A stretch of 64,000 nt of DNA from Rotaria sp. Silwood1. Lineage: Eukaryota > Rotifera > Eurotatoria > Philodinida > Philodinidae. The notes under the pieces were generated by a model. The model was given only the letters and a program-made list of their open reading frames with translations, searched no databases and had not been told where the DNA came from. Below, piece after piece: positions 48,834 through 61,130 of this stretch. The stretch's first letter is position 1; each line of letters opens with the position of its first letter. The stretch is taken from positions 1 to 64,000 of the forward strand of contig CAJNOP010000117.1 of the NCBI GenBank assembly GCA_905250075.1, in the 5' to 3' direction. The translations under genes were made by a program, and so were the position numbers.

Positions 48834-50987
48834 CTTCCTATATGAAAATAACAATAAATTATTTCAATAAATAAAATCTTCAAATGCATACTGCTGAATG
48901 AGGAATAGCTTCAAATCTTTCTAAATGTTGTTTTTAGTTGTACGATCCATTATTTCTTTGAGAATAGAAGAAAACAAAATAAAACGAATAATCTTTTATT
49001 TTTTCGTTAATATATATGTAATGTACCAAAGTTTAATGCACGAAAAATTTTTTTGCTTCAGGTTCTATTTTTTCCAAAATGTTCAAGATGTTGGTTAAAT
49101 TTCTATTTATAAAATCTAGAATACTTCTTCATTTTAATTATCAGCACTTATCACACCATTACTCAATTCTCAATTTTTTTTTACTTAGGTTAATGTTAAC
49201 AGCAAGTTCGTTTGTTTTTCCAACAGATAATTTTGCTTCAGTAGTTTTATTTGTTGCTATTTTGATAATAAATATTCAAGAAAATACATAAGAAGCTTGA
49301 TAAAAGATAATGTAAACCAATATAGGCTTTATTTACGCCAATAAGAAGATCATCTAACGAGAAATGATTTGTTTATTGTTAACCAATTGAAATTCAACAT
49401 GTCTGGAAACATCTCCACTTTGATCCTAATGCTGTAAATTTTTTTCTTATATAGATAAAAAATTCAATGAAGTAAGATTTATGAATGTTTTAAAAAAGAA
49501 AAGAAACATAATTGAATGAAAGAAAGTAATCTTATTGATTGATACTGAAAACTAAAATCGGATCAAGCATGACTGAGTCAATTCGATTGGGCACTAATCT
49601 CTTTATTTGCTATCAAACCTGTGCGTGAACATTCACTTTTTTATGAGATTTAGACAGTCAATGTTCTTTGCTCGTATAAAAAAAAGTATTATTTTACTAT
49701 TGTAAAGAGTTTCCTTGTGTGCCACTCTTTGAATAAAGTGTTTCAATAATAAGTTTGATTGTTTGTTTCTCTCGTGGGGTAATGCTATTCTATGCCTCCT
49801 TTGTACAGCACCAAAGATACAAGGGTTTCATGGACACCCTCTTCGCAGCAAAGTAGAAAAGAAGTATTTTTAGTCATCTACAAGTGTAAGGATGTTTTAT
49901 AATGCCGACCAAAATCAAACACCACTCTAAGAGATGCGATATTTAGAAAAGTTTTGTTTAATTTTCCAATTTTTGGGATCTTAAACACCATATACAACCG
50001 AGATTACAAGTTTTAGATTGATCCAATCGAGTTCGAGACAGACTAAGTAAAAAAAAAATACTGCACTACTTCTCTTACATTCTCCATTCGTATGTCTTCT
50101 CATGAAAAATTACTTTTGCGTCGAGACTATGTGTATGATGTAGATTCAAATGAGGTATGAATACCTTGAAAAGAATTCTCGTCGTTAGCTCATTGCCACG
50201 GAGATACTACACTTTTATGATATTTTTTTTTTGTCAATGCATGACCACTAGCAAAAGTAAGTTTCAAATTTCGATTTGAAACTTTGCATAGAGACAGATT
50301 TGAACAAGAATAGTCTTTTTGAGAAATTTTCAGTGCTTGTTGCTGTTCGTATTCTGAGATATCACTGGAATCATAGTGTATTCATTTTGCATTCCACGTA
50401 TAAATCAGCAGATTTTATCTTCGTATTTCAAAATAGAAACAAATCAAAAGATTCGAAACTTTCACATTAAACTTTTCTCTTTAAGACCTGTCTCGATGCA
50501 AAGCTTTAAGTCAAAATTCGAAATTCAGTGTTCCTGAGGTGGAGCACGACATATTAGTAAAAAATCAATTATATAAAAATTTTTTCAAATAAAAATCAAC
50601 GAAAGCAGAATTGATAATAAGAATATGTGGCTTATAGTCTATTTTGTATCCATGTATATGTCAGAATGATACCATAACAAAGTTCGTTATGCGGCTGATA
50701 CTAGTATGTTCCGGGTTACAGCGACAGCATCTATTTGATCTAATACAATGCCGTAATCTTACCATTATCCTCATCCTTAGCAGCGCTATCCTTGACCCAC
50801 ACTCACATTCTCTTACATAAAACATCAACATGGTCTTTTGGTTAGAATGCATTTATTTGTTTTAGGCATTATAATAATCATAAAAATTAAAATGAGTCAA
50901 CTATTGGAGAACTAGAGGCAACTTTACCTGTTTTGTCAAGAGAGGAAGAAGAAGAACTAAAGAAAATTTTATGAAATGGGAAACATC
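48834..50987. other. Intergenic, contains a foldback copy
   Basis: Apart from the repeat at 50118-50530 nothing is recognised. It separates two minus-strand genes. Confidence 0.45.
50118..50530. mobile_element. Foldback element copy A
   Basis: 50127-50210 aligns by eye with 51892-51980 (shared ACTATGTGTATGATGTAGA-like start, AATACCTTGA, CATTGCCACGGAGATACTAC). Internally TTTCGATTTGAAACTTTGCA (about 50265) recurs inverted as TGCAAAGCTTTAAGTCAAAA (about 50499), so the element is palindromic. The right end is less well preserved than in copy B. Confidence 0.5.
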
Positions 50988-53162
50988 TTATTGTTCAATG
51001 TTAAACACAACTTCAAGAGCTAGATGATCTGACGGATAATGGATCGATGGAAGAGCATTTAGTCCAATATCACTTTTGTTTGGAAATTGTAAAATAGCCT
51101 TGGGTGTAAATCCTTTTGGCTTATAAAAAATATAATCAATTGCTTTACATTGTTCACGTTCGGTTTCATCACGTCCTTTAAATTTCCAAGTAGTAAATTC
51201 TGGTTCCTTATCATTCAGTTTTGTTCTATAAGCACTCTGGAAACCAAAATTTAGAAATTCAGAATAGCAAGGTTCATCCATATCCCCATTAAAATCACCA
51301 GCTACAATCACATGTTCTCGTGCTGAATATTTCTCGTTTATAAAGTTAACAATGGCTTTGGCCTGATGTGTTCGAGATGTTTTAAATTCCTTTTTAGATT
51401 TAAAGTGAGTTCCAATAAAAAGGATCTCTTTCGATGAATGTTTATGTTTCAGATCAAGGACGGCAAACATCTAAGAAAGATATAGGTACAAAAAAAAATA
51501 TTTATTCAAGATAAAGAAACACAAAAGTAAATACATGCTATAAAAATGAAATAAAGAAAGTCAACAAAAAGAACTAGTTCACTATGATATAGTTATACTT
51601 CTTCGAATTTGAAGTATATATAAAGAAAAAAAGAACAAGAACAAGCATTTAGCTTTTTTTTTTGGGTCGGTTAAGTTTATTTTAATACTCAAAGTATGTG
51701 TATCTTGCGTTGAAAACAATAGAAACAACTTATAATAGAATTACCAATAATAGTATCTACTAATAATGAGGTCAATTGTTTTAGGTTCTCCAGTATTTGG
51801 GTGTTGTATACATTTTTCAATGATACAGGTATCTTAGATTGAAGAAAAAACAACGAGGGAAATCTTCCAACTAACAGATTGCTTTTTGACTCAATAGTAT
51901 GTGTATTATGTAGACCCACATAAGTTATAAATACCTTGACAATGGTTCTTACAATCAACTTATTGCTACGAAGATAGTACGTTTTTACGGTATTTTTTAA
52001 ATCGATATCGTGATTCTTCTCAAACATGTCAGAAAAGCTGATTTTCGAATTCCTACAAAAATAAAAATTTTCCTAGAGACAAGCCTTAATCAGAATAGTT
52101 TCTTTTGCAAGTGTTTCATATCTTATCACTGTTTCAAAAGAGAAGCAAATCAAGAGATCTGAAACTATATCGTTAAGGTGCGTCTCTATACAAAGTTTCA
52201 AATCGAAATTTGAAAAACAGTTTCTCTGGTGTTTCCCGCAAGGATTCACAGCATTTATTTAAAAATACTGTAACAGTGTGGGATCTTCGTAGCAATAAGT
52301 TATGGGTAAGATCTCTTTTCAAGGTATTCACTGTTCGTTTAGATCTGCCTCATGCACATAATCTTGATTCAAAAAGTGATTGAGTAATTGAAGGATGTTC
52401 TTCGTAAGATACATATTTGAAAGATTTTATATTTCCTATGCTATCAAATTTTTTATTGAAATGGTTCGATGAGATATATATAATTTTCTAAAAGAAATAA
52501 CAAACCTGTTTTTCGCGTCGACCATCGTCTGGCAACTGTTCTCCATACTCACTGAGTTTCTCGAATACATCAGTTTTATAACACAAAAGTGTGCCATCAG
52601 GACCCTTGAAATTTTTGGTATCATCTTTAAATAAAAGACATTTCGAATTGGTCTTGGGCACAAAAAAACATGCATAACTGGAAAAGTTTATAAAACAAGG
52701 AAAAATTGAAAATATTTTGAATATATATTTTATTACCCATATTTTGGTAATTCATCTTTAAAAAAACAATCATACATGTCCATTTCTTGCAATGCACATA
52801 GATCTGGTCGACGGATAATAATTTGTTCAAGGATACGCCATTTACGTGTTTCAAAATCGACTACCTCATCACTAACACGGACGAAATTGCCCTTAGTGTA
52901 TGAGAGTGCTGTAAATATATTAGATACGAATTCTACAGATAAGAATATAGTTGTATACACTTACCTTGAGCAAGAACATTCCATTGAAGTACATGAATTG
53001 TGGTCTTAGTCGGTGAAACATTAATATCAAATTCCCTTTTGAGACTCTCTGGTTTAATGTGTTGTTTTATTCTATAAATATATTAGAAGAAGTCTGAATA
53101 ATCTGAGATTTGCTTCATTCTTACTCATTTGGAATTGAATTATTGGTCGCTGAAGTTGCCAT
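50988..53162 (-). CDS. Nocturnin-like EEP-family phosphatase/exonuclease
   Basis: Exons 53162-53125, 53071-52965, 52908-52737, 52677-52506 and 51470-50988 keep phase at all four junctions: 323 residues. The C-terminal EEP (endonuclease/exonuclease/phosphatase) fold has VLQWNVLAQ (about 40-48), metal ligand Glu90 in LQEMD, GPDGTLL, GTHFKS (183-188), Asp222/Asn224 in GDFNGD, IDYIFY and His312 in YPSDH. The order and the sequence near DYIFY and LPSIHYPSDHLAL match nocturnin, which in animals removes the 2' phosphate of NADP(H) and was earlier described as a CCR4-type deadenylase. Which substrate this one uses cannot be read from sequence. There is no N-terminal mitochondrial leader of the vertebrate kind; it is a short version. 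Three introns are short; the fourth is 1035 bases and contains foldback copy B. Confidence 0.92.
51882..52376. mobile_element. Foldback element copy B in nocturnin intron
   Basis: The left arm 51882-51980 (CTTTTTGACTCAATAGTATG to ACTTATTGCTACGAAGAT) and right arm 52282-52376 are reverse complements at most positions (AACTTATTGCTACGAAGATC and AATACCTTGA are shared after inversion). Total about 495 bases inside the fourth intron. No transposase; a non-autonomous MITE/foldback is inferred. Confidence 0.6.
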
Positions 53163-56100
53163 GGTATATTTTTTTCAGTAGAATTTATTCACTTTATTTA
53201 CGCATCAACAAAGGTTTATCTAGACAAAAAAAAAGACGAATCAAAAAGTAATTTAAAAAAAAAACTTTTATGCGATTTCAAGTACTACATAAGTATATCT
53301 TATAACAAGCAAATATCATCATAATAATCCATCTCAATTATATAAGACATTCTTATGTTCTATCTGACGACCAGTAAACAAAGTTATTTCTGTACAGAAA
53401 TTTAAAACGAGATGAAACGGACTAGATTTGTGTCAGTTTAATCCTAAGATCTTCGAGAACTTTATATTACTACGTTCATCAATTTTTGCAAATGTCTTTC
53501 ACTATCTAAGAATAGCTCCAAAAAGATTACAAAAGAAATACTTGTACGAAAGAGTAACATGCTTGATTATACATTCTTTTAGAAAATAGTGAGAAAAAAT
53601 TCGAGATTCGCTGAGATCATTGATGAATCCCAATTGATTGATAATTACCTTTGTGACGCATCCTACGAAAAAAGTGGGCAATAGTCATATTGACTAAGCA
53701 GTTCAAACAAATTGTTTTCTGTGCTTCAGATTGAACTCTGATATTGAAAAACCAAACGCTTACTTGAAAATTATCCATCCAACTAGGTTTCTTAGTTTTG
53801 ATCAGCTGAAAATAGGAAGATGTTTGTTTTATAGAAGTTCGAATTCAAATAGGGTATAAACACAATCAGAGAAGATCTTATTCATTGAGATCCTAAATTT
53901 GTACACTTCTCTATTGATATGAGCAATTATCAAAAACCAATTGCAACATCAAGACTTTTGGTTTCCATTTATACATTAATAACTATCTATTGTTCGGGTT
54001 TTTAAAAATGAATTGTGTAGTAAACATCAAAGCTGACAAACAATAGTAGATGACACTAGATTACATGATTTCGTCATTAGCGATTTATGATAAAAATTCA
54101 TTAAAACAATTATTTATTAAATTATAGTGTTAACATAACTGAGTACACCTTAAATATTCAGAAATTTTGAAACTGTTTTTCAGTTTTCAGAGAAAATTTG
54201 TGGAAAAATATGATTTTATTTTAAAAATCATTTTTATTATTCACGACTATTGAATATTATATTTTCTCCATTTCAATTCAATAGCAACAAAAAGGAACAA
54301 CATTCATAATCTGTATGACTTACCAATTATGAATAAATGTTTGTATTCTTGTTTAATAATCTAAAATGAGTAACACTATTATGTAATTGTAATTATCAAT
54401 ATGAAAATAATACAACGATCAGCACATGCCAAATTATTCATAATAATTATATATTGACAACTATTGATATGATCGTAGAATTTGAAATCAAAAAATGTTA
54501 CTATCTTTAAATGTGCAAGCGCATTACGTAAAAAAAAATATATCTTCAGAAAAATAGCAAAACTTGACTGTAAAATAGAAGAATTTGTCGTACACGTTGA
54601 AATAAGTTTCATTTCAATAATACATCACAAACAAACTATTCAATGACTTCATTCTTTTTTTCTGTTGTTGACAATAGAGAAATGAAGAAGAAAAAAGCAA
54701 GTTGCAAGCTATTCATGGACGTAGCAACGGCGCCAGTAACATGCTCGTTGAGTATTGCATGCATGCAACATCCAACAGCTTATGTTTTTATGTGGCGCCT
54801 CATGATTACCTATGTCATGTGGCAAACATAAGAACGTAACACTTTCTTAAACAATAATATATGTTTATTTTCTCAAGGAATCAAATAAACTAAAATCAGT
54901 TGAGAAATGTTTATAGTGTTGATAGATTGGATATCCATATCAAACATGCAGCCGATACCGACTAATGGTCAATCATTATTGATATGTCTTATCTGTTTTT
55001 TTTTATGTAATAAAATTTCGTTGAAAGTTGATTTTGTCAAATCAGTTGTGGAAAATCTCGACCAATCCAACCTTGGACCCACATACAGAATCCATAGTCA
55101 TACTTCTTCAATTGTTTACACTAGTCAAATTTGACCGAATATTTATTTTTTTCGGATTCAGTCTCTTTTTTACTTCAACTGTTTGTGGAGCACATTAAGA
55201 AAATGGTAATGTTTATAGGACAACTGCTTATAAATTGGATTCTGTTTCGGATTTGTTCAAATATAATTTGTATAGAAGAACAAGATTTGAGCGTATATGT
55301 TACCGTACATCATCAAGGTACATCATTTGTTTATATAGGAGTGATTGATTTGATTATTCAAAAATTTAATATTGCAATCAAAACACCCTGTAAATTGTAT
55401 TTTGCATGACAAAAGGCTCAATTTCAATGGTTGTTGCCTTTGTTGTTCAACGAAACTTATTTATCTATTAAGTATTAGTTGGAAAATATGGGTTAGAGCA
55501 TAGCCAAATGACGAGAAAAATGCGAAGTTGCTGATTTCCTCTCACATAATACTCAAATACAGTCAAATATTGCTCTTTTTCGACAATGCTTGAAGTGAAC
55601 AGCACTGGTACGCATCATAGAACAATAGAAAGCGGAATGAACACTCGAAACAATTCACGACTATCCTGGCTCGGCCTATTGTTGGCCTCTTGGTAAATTT
55701 GTTCGATGAGTTGATTCTAAGAAACGAAGGCTGAAAAAATTTATTCTATTATATTTCGACTCTAATATACGTACATTATAGGCGCAACAAAATTTTCTAG
55801 ACTAGAAATATTCAATGATCTTCATTAACATCAAGCGAAAATTTCTAATGTAAATGGAAGAAGAAGTGCTCGATCAATTGCGTGATTTTCTGTGTAAGAG
55901 ACCCAGGAGATTATAAAAGGAAAAAATTCTAAAGATAGCAGTAATATCGAATGCGATTGAAAAAAATTGATCTGGGACGACAATATCTAAATTAATTTTG
56001 CTTGATTTGAACAGGAATGAAATGGAAATTGAAGAAACTTAAAAGTTTTGTTATGCATACTGTACCATTGATTTCTTAACGAAACTTGTTTACGTGTAAT

Positions 56101-56562
56101 CATATTCTTTTTATAAAAATAGTTTTTGAGTGGATATGCTCTAGCAGAAAAATCTTCTAAAAATCTACCACATGTGACGCGACCTACCTTTTATTAAAAA
56201 AAAACACAAGAAAATAACGACATTGAATGCTTTTATAATGACGTATGTTGCATCCTTTCTTTTTTCGGTACTTCAGTGTTATTTGTTTTCTTTTATACCA
56301 TATGTTATGTTGGTAATGTGCTGCAAGGAGAACAGAAAGAAAAAGTTATTGCAAAACCATTAATTTTACCCACACTGACAAAAAAAAACTGACGTATCTT
56401 TTTTTCCATATTACATTATGGAAGAACAGCTACTGATCACCATGATGGGAATTTCCTGCATATTCTCGTATAAATATTTCAAGCCAATTGAATACAAGCC
56501 GATTCCAATTTTGCGATTAACTCTATTTCAATTAGTCCTGGTTAAAACATTCAATATCTATC
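53163..56562. other. Intergenic, no gene seen
   Basis: Separates the divergent nocturnin-like and RdRP genes. Open frames at 54907-55134 and 55131-55409 (plus) have hydrophobic, unremarkable translations. I looked here for missing N-terminal RdRP exons and could not recognise any. Confidence 0.4.
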
Positions 56563-59500
56563 ATGGAGAATCAAACCAGCAATCAAAAATCATGGTCAAA
56601 TTCTTTTCTGGATTCTTACAAAACATTTGGAGCTCAATATGCACTTGAAATGCTCCATTCACTTGGTTCTTCATTTGATAATAAATATGTGATGAATGAA
56701 TCTCTTCAAACAATGATGATTGACTTGGCCAATAAAGACGATAAGTGTTTCTACAAATTGGCTCTGAATGCATATCATAGTCTTCAAAAAAATGAATCAC
56801 TTGATTTAATGACTATTTTTAATGAAGATGAATTTGAATACAACAAACATGATTTATTCAAATTCGATGAAGAAAAACAAGTAAACAATTGTTGAACTAA
56901 TTAATATTAAATCATTCTATATTTATTTCGATTAGGAAAAAGATGATCTCTATTATGATGTTAATGTTGTTCATGTTACTCCGTCTTGTATAAAAGTTAT
57001 GCCACGCGAACGAACTCAAGGTCATCGTGTTCTACGTCATCGTATTTTCACTGATGTTGATGAGTTTTGTTTGGTATACTTTAAACCAGATAAAGTCGGA
57101 GAATATATTAATCAGTGTCGATCTTATGCGATGGTGTTGAAATCAGGTATTCGTATATGTAATATACACTACCATTTTTTCGGTGCATCCAATTCGCAAC
57201 TACGTGAGCATAGTTATTGGTTTGTAAGAGCTAAATCTCACGAAGAAATTGATCAAAAACGAAGACAATTGGGCGATTTTAGTAAGATTACTAATATCGG
57301 AAAATATGTGGCACGTTTAGGTCTTTGGTTTAGCAAGAGTATTCCAACTGGAGTAAGGATCTTTTATTTCTAATTAGCTCTCAGAATAAATATGTATATC
57401 TTCACTCTTTCAGATTACACTCACTTATACTGAAGACTTCGATCGACGTGTTCAAAATGGTGAATATTGTGTTACAAAAATCGATGATATTGAGCGTAAT
57501 GGTTATTGTTTTACAGATGGAAATGGATTTATATCAAAAGGTTTAGCAAGAATTGTGGCCAAAAAACTTGGTTGTCGCATAAAAACTTTGAATCATGTAT
57601 GTATATATTGTGTTTTTGAATTGTTTGTCTTTTGAAAAGTTTTTTTTAATCGACTTAGGATATCTATCCATCTGCTTATCAAATTCGAATGGCTGGCTGT
57701 AAAGGTCTTGTCGTTGTTGAACCACAATCCACATTGGAACAATTTTATATTAAATTTCGTGAATCAATGAGAAAGTTCGACTCAGATGACTGGAGTTTGG
57801 ACATTTGTGAAACTAGTCAACCGAGTAAGATAGCTTTTTTAAATTTCAAGTATACAGAAAGATAAGAAAATGTACAAATACATTGTCAAGAGATCAAACA
57901 ATCCATGAGGAGTTCTACAATTAAACTCTATCGATTTTAAGGAAAAAAAATATTCAAATCAATATCTGAATATGAGAGTGAGAGTAAGAGTTTATTATTA
58001 GATGGATAGTGCACGATGCTAAATGAATATTTACTCAATTTTCGTATTAGTTTTAATTTGAAAATTTTAAACTTATAGGCATTCTCATTAATGTTGAGTA
58101 GGTCCGTCAACTTTTCAATAAATACAGTAAATTGTACATGTTGCACATTGTTTCTTATTATCAAAGATTTGCACAAGAGGTTAGATCGGTAATCGATGTC
58201 ATTCTCATTAGAACATATTCTTTTCTTTTGTAATGAGTCGAATATTTATTGCGTTGCTATTGATAGCAATAGATGACTAATTTAAACGGACAAGTTTTAT
58301 TTTGTACGAAAAATGACATCAATAAATTTAACAGTTTTTACTAATTTTTCAAAACTGTCTCACGTATCTGCTAAACGATTGATCCATATGACTAATTGGA
58401 ATAAAAATTTACAACAAAACTTAGCGTCATTTTGAAACAAATCTTATCAAAGATTACTTTGCAAACCATCACTAGGTAGTAGAGATGTCTTTGACGACAT
58501 GGTGGCTTTGCCTTTTCTAACATTGCTTTGTTTAATTTTCAACTTTTCAAAAACTTAAGTTTTCATGATCGATTGTACATTTTTCATCGTACTATGAAGA
58601 TCCAATGTTCAAGAAAAAATAATTTGATTTTATTATAGTTCCGACCCGACTCAATAATCAAATTATTATAATTATGTCCGATCTTGGTGTACCCGACGAG
58701 ACTTTTCTTCGTCTACAACGCAAGTGGTTTGACGATAAAGAACGACCACCAAATATTACAGAGTAGAAATCTTGTTTTTTGTCTCGATAATTCAATCTGA
58801 CGTTAGTTTTTCTTCTTTTTATGTAGACATCTTTTAAAAAATAAGTTACCATTACCAGTAAATGAATGTCGATATATGTTTGGTTGTGCATTCGAATCCG
58901 GTCTTGAACCTGGACAATGCTTTATTCGATATCAGATTGTTGACGATGACGGAAAACCACTCAAAGAACCTCGATTTGAAACCGTTGTCGGACGTGTCAT
59001 TGTTACAAAGAATCCTTGGTTAGTTTCATATTGTTCCTTTTATTTTCTTGTGTTTAAAAACTAAATCTTAATCAATATTTTAGTCCTTATGCTGGTGATA
59101 TGATAGTATTAGAAGCTGTCGATTGTCCTGAACTCAATTGTCTAACTGATGTGATCGTATTTTCGACTAAAGACGAACGTAAGTAGTCGCATTCTTTTTT
59201 GTTGTGAATGTAATATAAATATAATTGTAGGACCAGATCCAAATAAAATTGCCGGATCTGATTTAGATGGTGATCATTATTTTGTACGTTATTTTGTGGA
59301 ATATTCTGATAATTAGCAATTCGTTTCTTTCTCTTTAAAAAGGTTTATTGGGGTCAAGATTTGCAATTGTCTCGAAAAGTTGAACCACTCGATTATACAT
59401 CATTTGCAGCAAAGGTTCCTTCAAACTCTAGTCCTATTACTAATGTCAATATTACAAATCATTGTTATTCATTATTGGGTGCTACGAGCTATGGTGAAAT

Positions 59501-61130
59501 TTATAATTTACATGCAAATGTTGTTGAAAAAAATCTAGAAAATTGCGAACAACGTACATGTCAGAAAATTGCCATTGAACTTGCGACAATGTTTTCAGCT
59601 GCCAGTAAATACATTCAAATTTTAAAATGATTTATATTATCATTTCGATTGATTTGTAGTTGATTCTGCTAAAACGGGTTATGTCATTAATCGAAAACGT
59701 TTAAGTCAAATTCGCAAAACATATGGTACAATATATCCGGATTTTCTGATGAAAAATAACTCATACGAATCTCAATCTATTGTTGGTAAACTTTATCGAC
59801 AAGCGATCGAATACAGAAATGCAAATCCTGAGAGATTTCGAAATCAAGACATGGATTTGCACGCAAATACATATAACAATGTAAGAATTTTTAAAATTTC
59901 ATTATAGCAAGGAAAACTTTTCTGTTGTATAAAATAGAAAATTGATCAGTTTATATCCATAAGAAAATTGTAAAAATGGAATGCAAGTTTTTGTTTAAAA
60001 ACTCTTTGTAATCCTATTCTATTGTATTTATTATATGAGTTATAAAATAGCTACAGTGTATATATGACTTTTACTAGTTAAAATTACTATAGTTATATTG
60101 TAAATTGATTTTTTGATCAAAAGTAGTTCTTAGCAGTGTGTCTATAATTTCATTTAGGTAAACGCCACAATTTAGTTCAATATTATAGGAATTCGTGAAA
60201 AACTATTGATTCATCATGCTATCTAATTTTTTTGATCCTTTAAAAAATTTCTTCAATAGTCTTAAACAACACTGAGATATAATTTCTAAAGCCACATTCG
60301 AAAAGTTCACAATATATTGGTCTTAGTCCATAGTTTTTGACTTCTCAGCAACACTTTCAAGAGATTCAAAAATAAGCAAATGTTTTGTTTCAAAATTTAC
60401 GGTCCACCCGGTATGTATAATTAGAAACCGCAGTATTTCGGTAGTTTTTATCTTTCTTACACATTATCAAAATTAACTTTCGATAAGATAGTTGACAACT
60501 TGACAATTGATAAATAAGCGTTTGAACATGGAAACTTCACGGATATCGAAAAAATACTCAAATAACTATATAATGTGGGTGGCGCACCGTTTTCTATTTT
60601 CAGTATTCTTGGTACAAACATTTTGTAGTTCTTTTGGTTTTTATTTAGTTTCGAATGAAGAATATTTATTCGTATGTCGAAATACGTACTGCATTGAACA
60701 TCGATCCACATATTATTTATCAAGAATTGAAATATTTTTGTGGTGATAAAGTTCCAGATGAAAGTAAAATAGCAAAATGTGTTGCCATTTATAAAAAGAA
60801 GAATGAACATATTGAACAATCCATTGAATGTAAAATAAAAACTGAAAATAATCATGGGCTACAGTCTAGCACAGCATTCACATATCCACTTTCATATTCA
60901 TCTGCCTTCTCTTACCTTGTTTCTTTGTGTTTTGGCTTATATTTTCTTAGTTTTATTTCTATATTTCTCACCTTCTGGCTTCTTTTTAAGCGATGTACAG
61001 AATGTTCATGAATACTTTTTTTCTCTCAGATTGTACTGACGATGAACGTGTGTTCAATCATGTTATTACGCAATGTTTCAAAAGGCAATATACAAAACTT
61101 GAAAAGAAAAGCAAATTTGTTGTGAAATAA
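56563..61130 (+). CDS. Cellular RNA-dependent RNA polymerase (RNAi type)
   Basis: Twelve exons in frame: 56563-56880, 56936-57352, 57414-57596, 57659-57824, 58639-58762, 58827-59018, 59084-59178, 59231-59283, 59343-59604, 59660-59880, 60649-60829, 61030-61130; 770 residues. It belongs to the eukaryotic EGO-1/QDE-1/RDR family, which makes RNA on an RNA template to produce or amplify small RNAs. Evidence: FTDGNGFIS, YQIRMAGCKGLVVVEP, KNPCPYAGDMIVLEAVDCPE, and the catalytic DLDGD (509-513, spanning SDLDGDHYF) that binds magnesium. The double-psi-barrel core appears whole. Family members usually exceed 1000 residues; here the N-terminal region is short, and frames just upstream of the ATG carry stops, so it is a short or truncated paralogue. 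Introns 4 (814 bases) and 10 (768) are long; the others are 47-199 bases. The last two exons rest on phase only. The stop overlaps AATAAA. Confidence 0.92.

Noticed and set aside
51689..52027. 112-aa minus-strand frame in the nocturnin intron
   Set aside because: Lies largely in the foldback element and matches nothing; an intronic chance frame.
52436..52854. Alternative frames over the nocturnin-like exons 3-4
   Set aside because: Shadow frames; the spliced frame gives a continuous EEP domain.
56418..56648. Plus-strand frame as an upstream RdRP exon
   Set aside because: It runs in a different frame from exon 1, no splice site links it in phase, and it shows no RdRP motif.
56561..56800. Minus-strand frame opposite RdRP exon 1
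   Set aside because: Antisense shadow of the coding exon.
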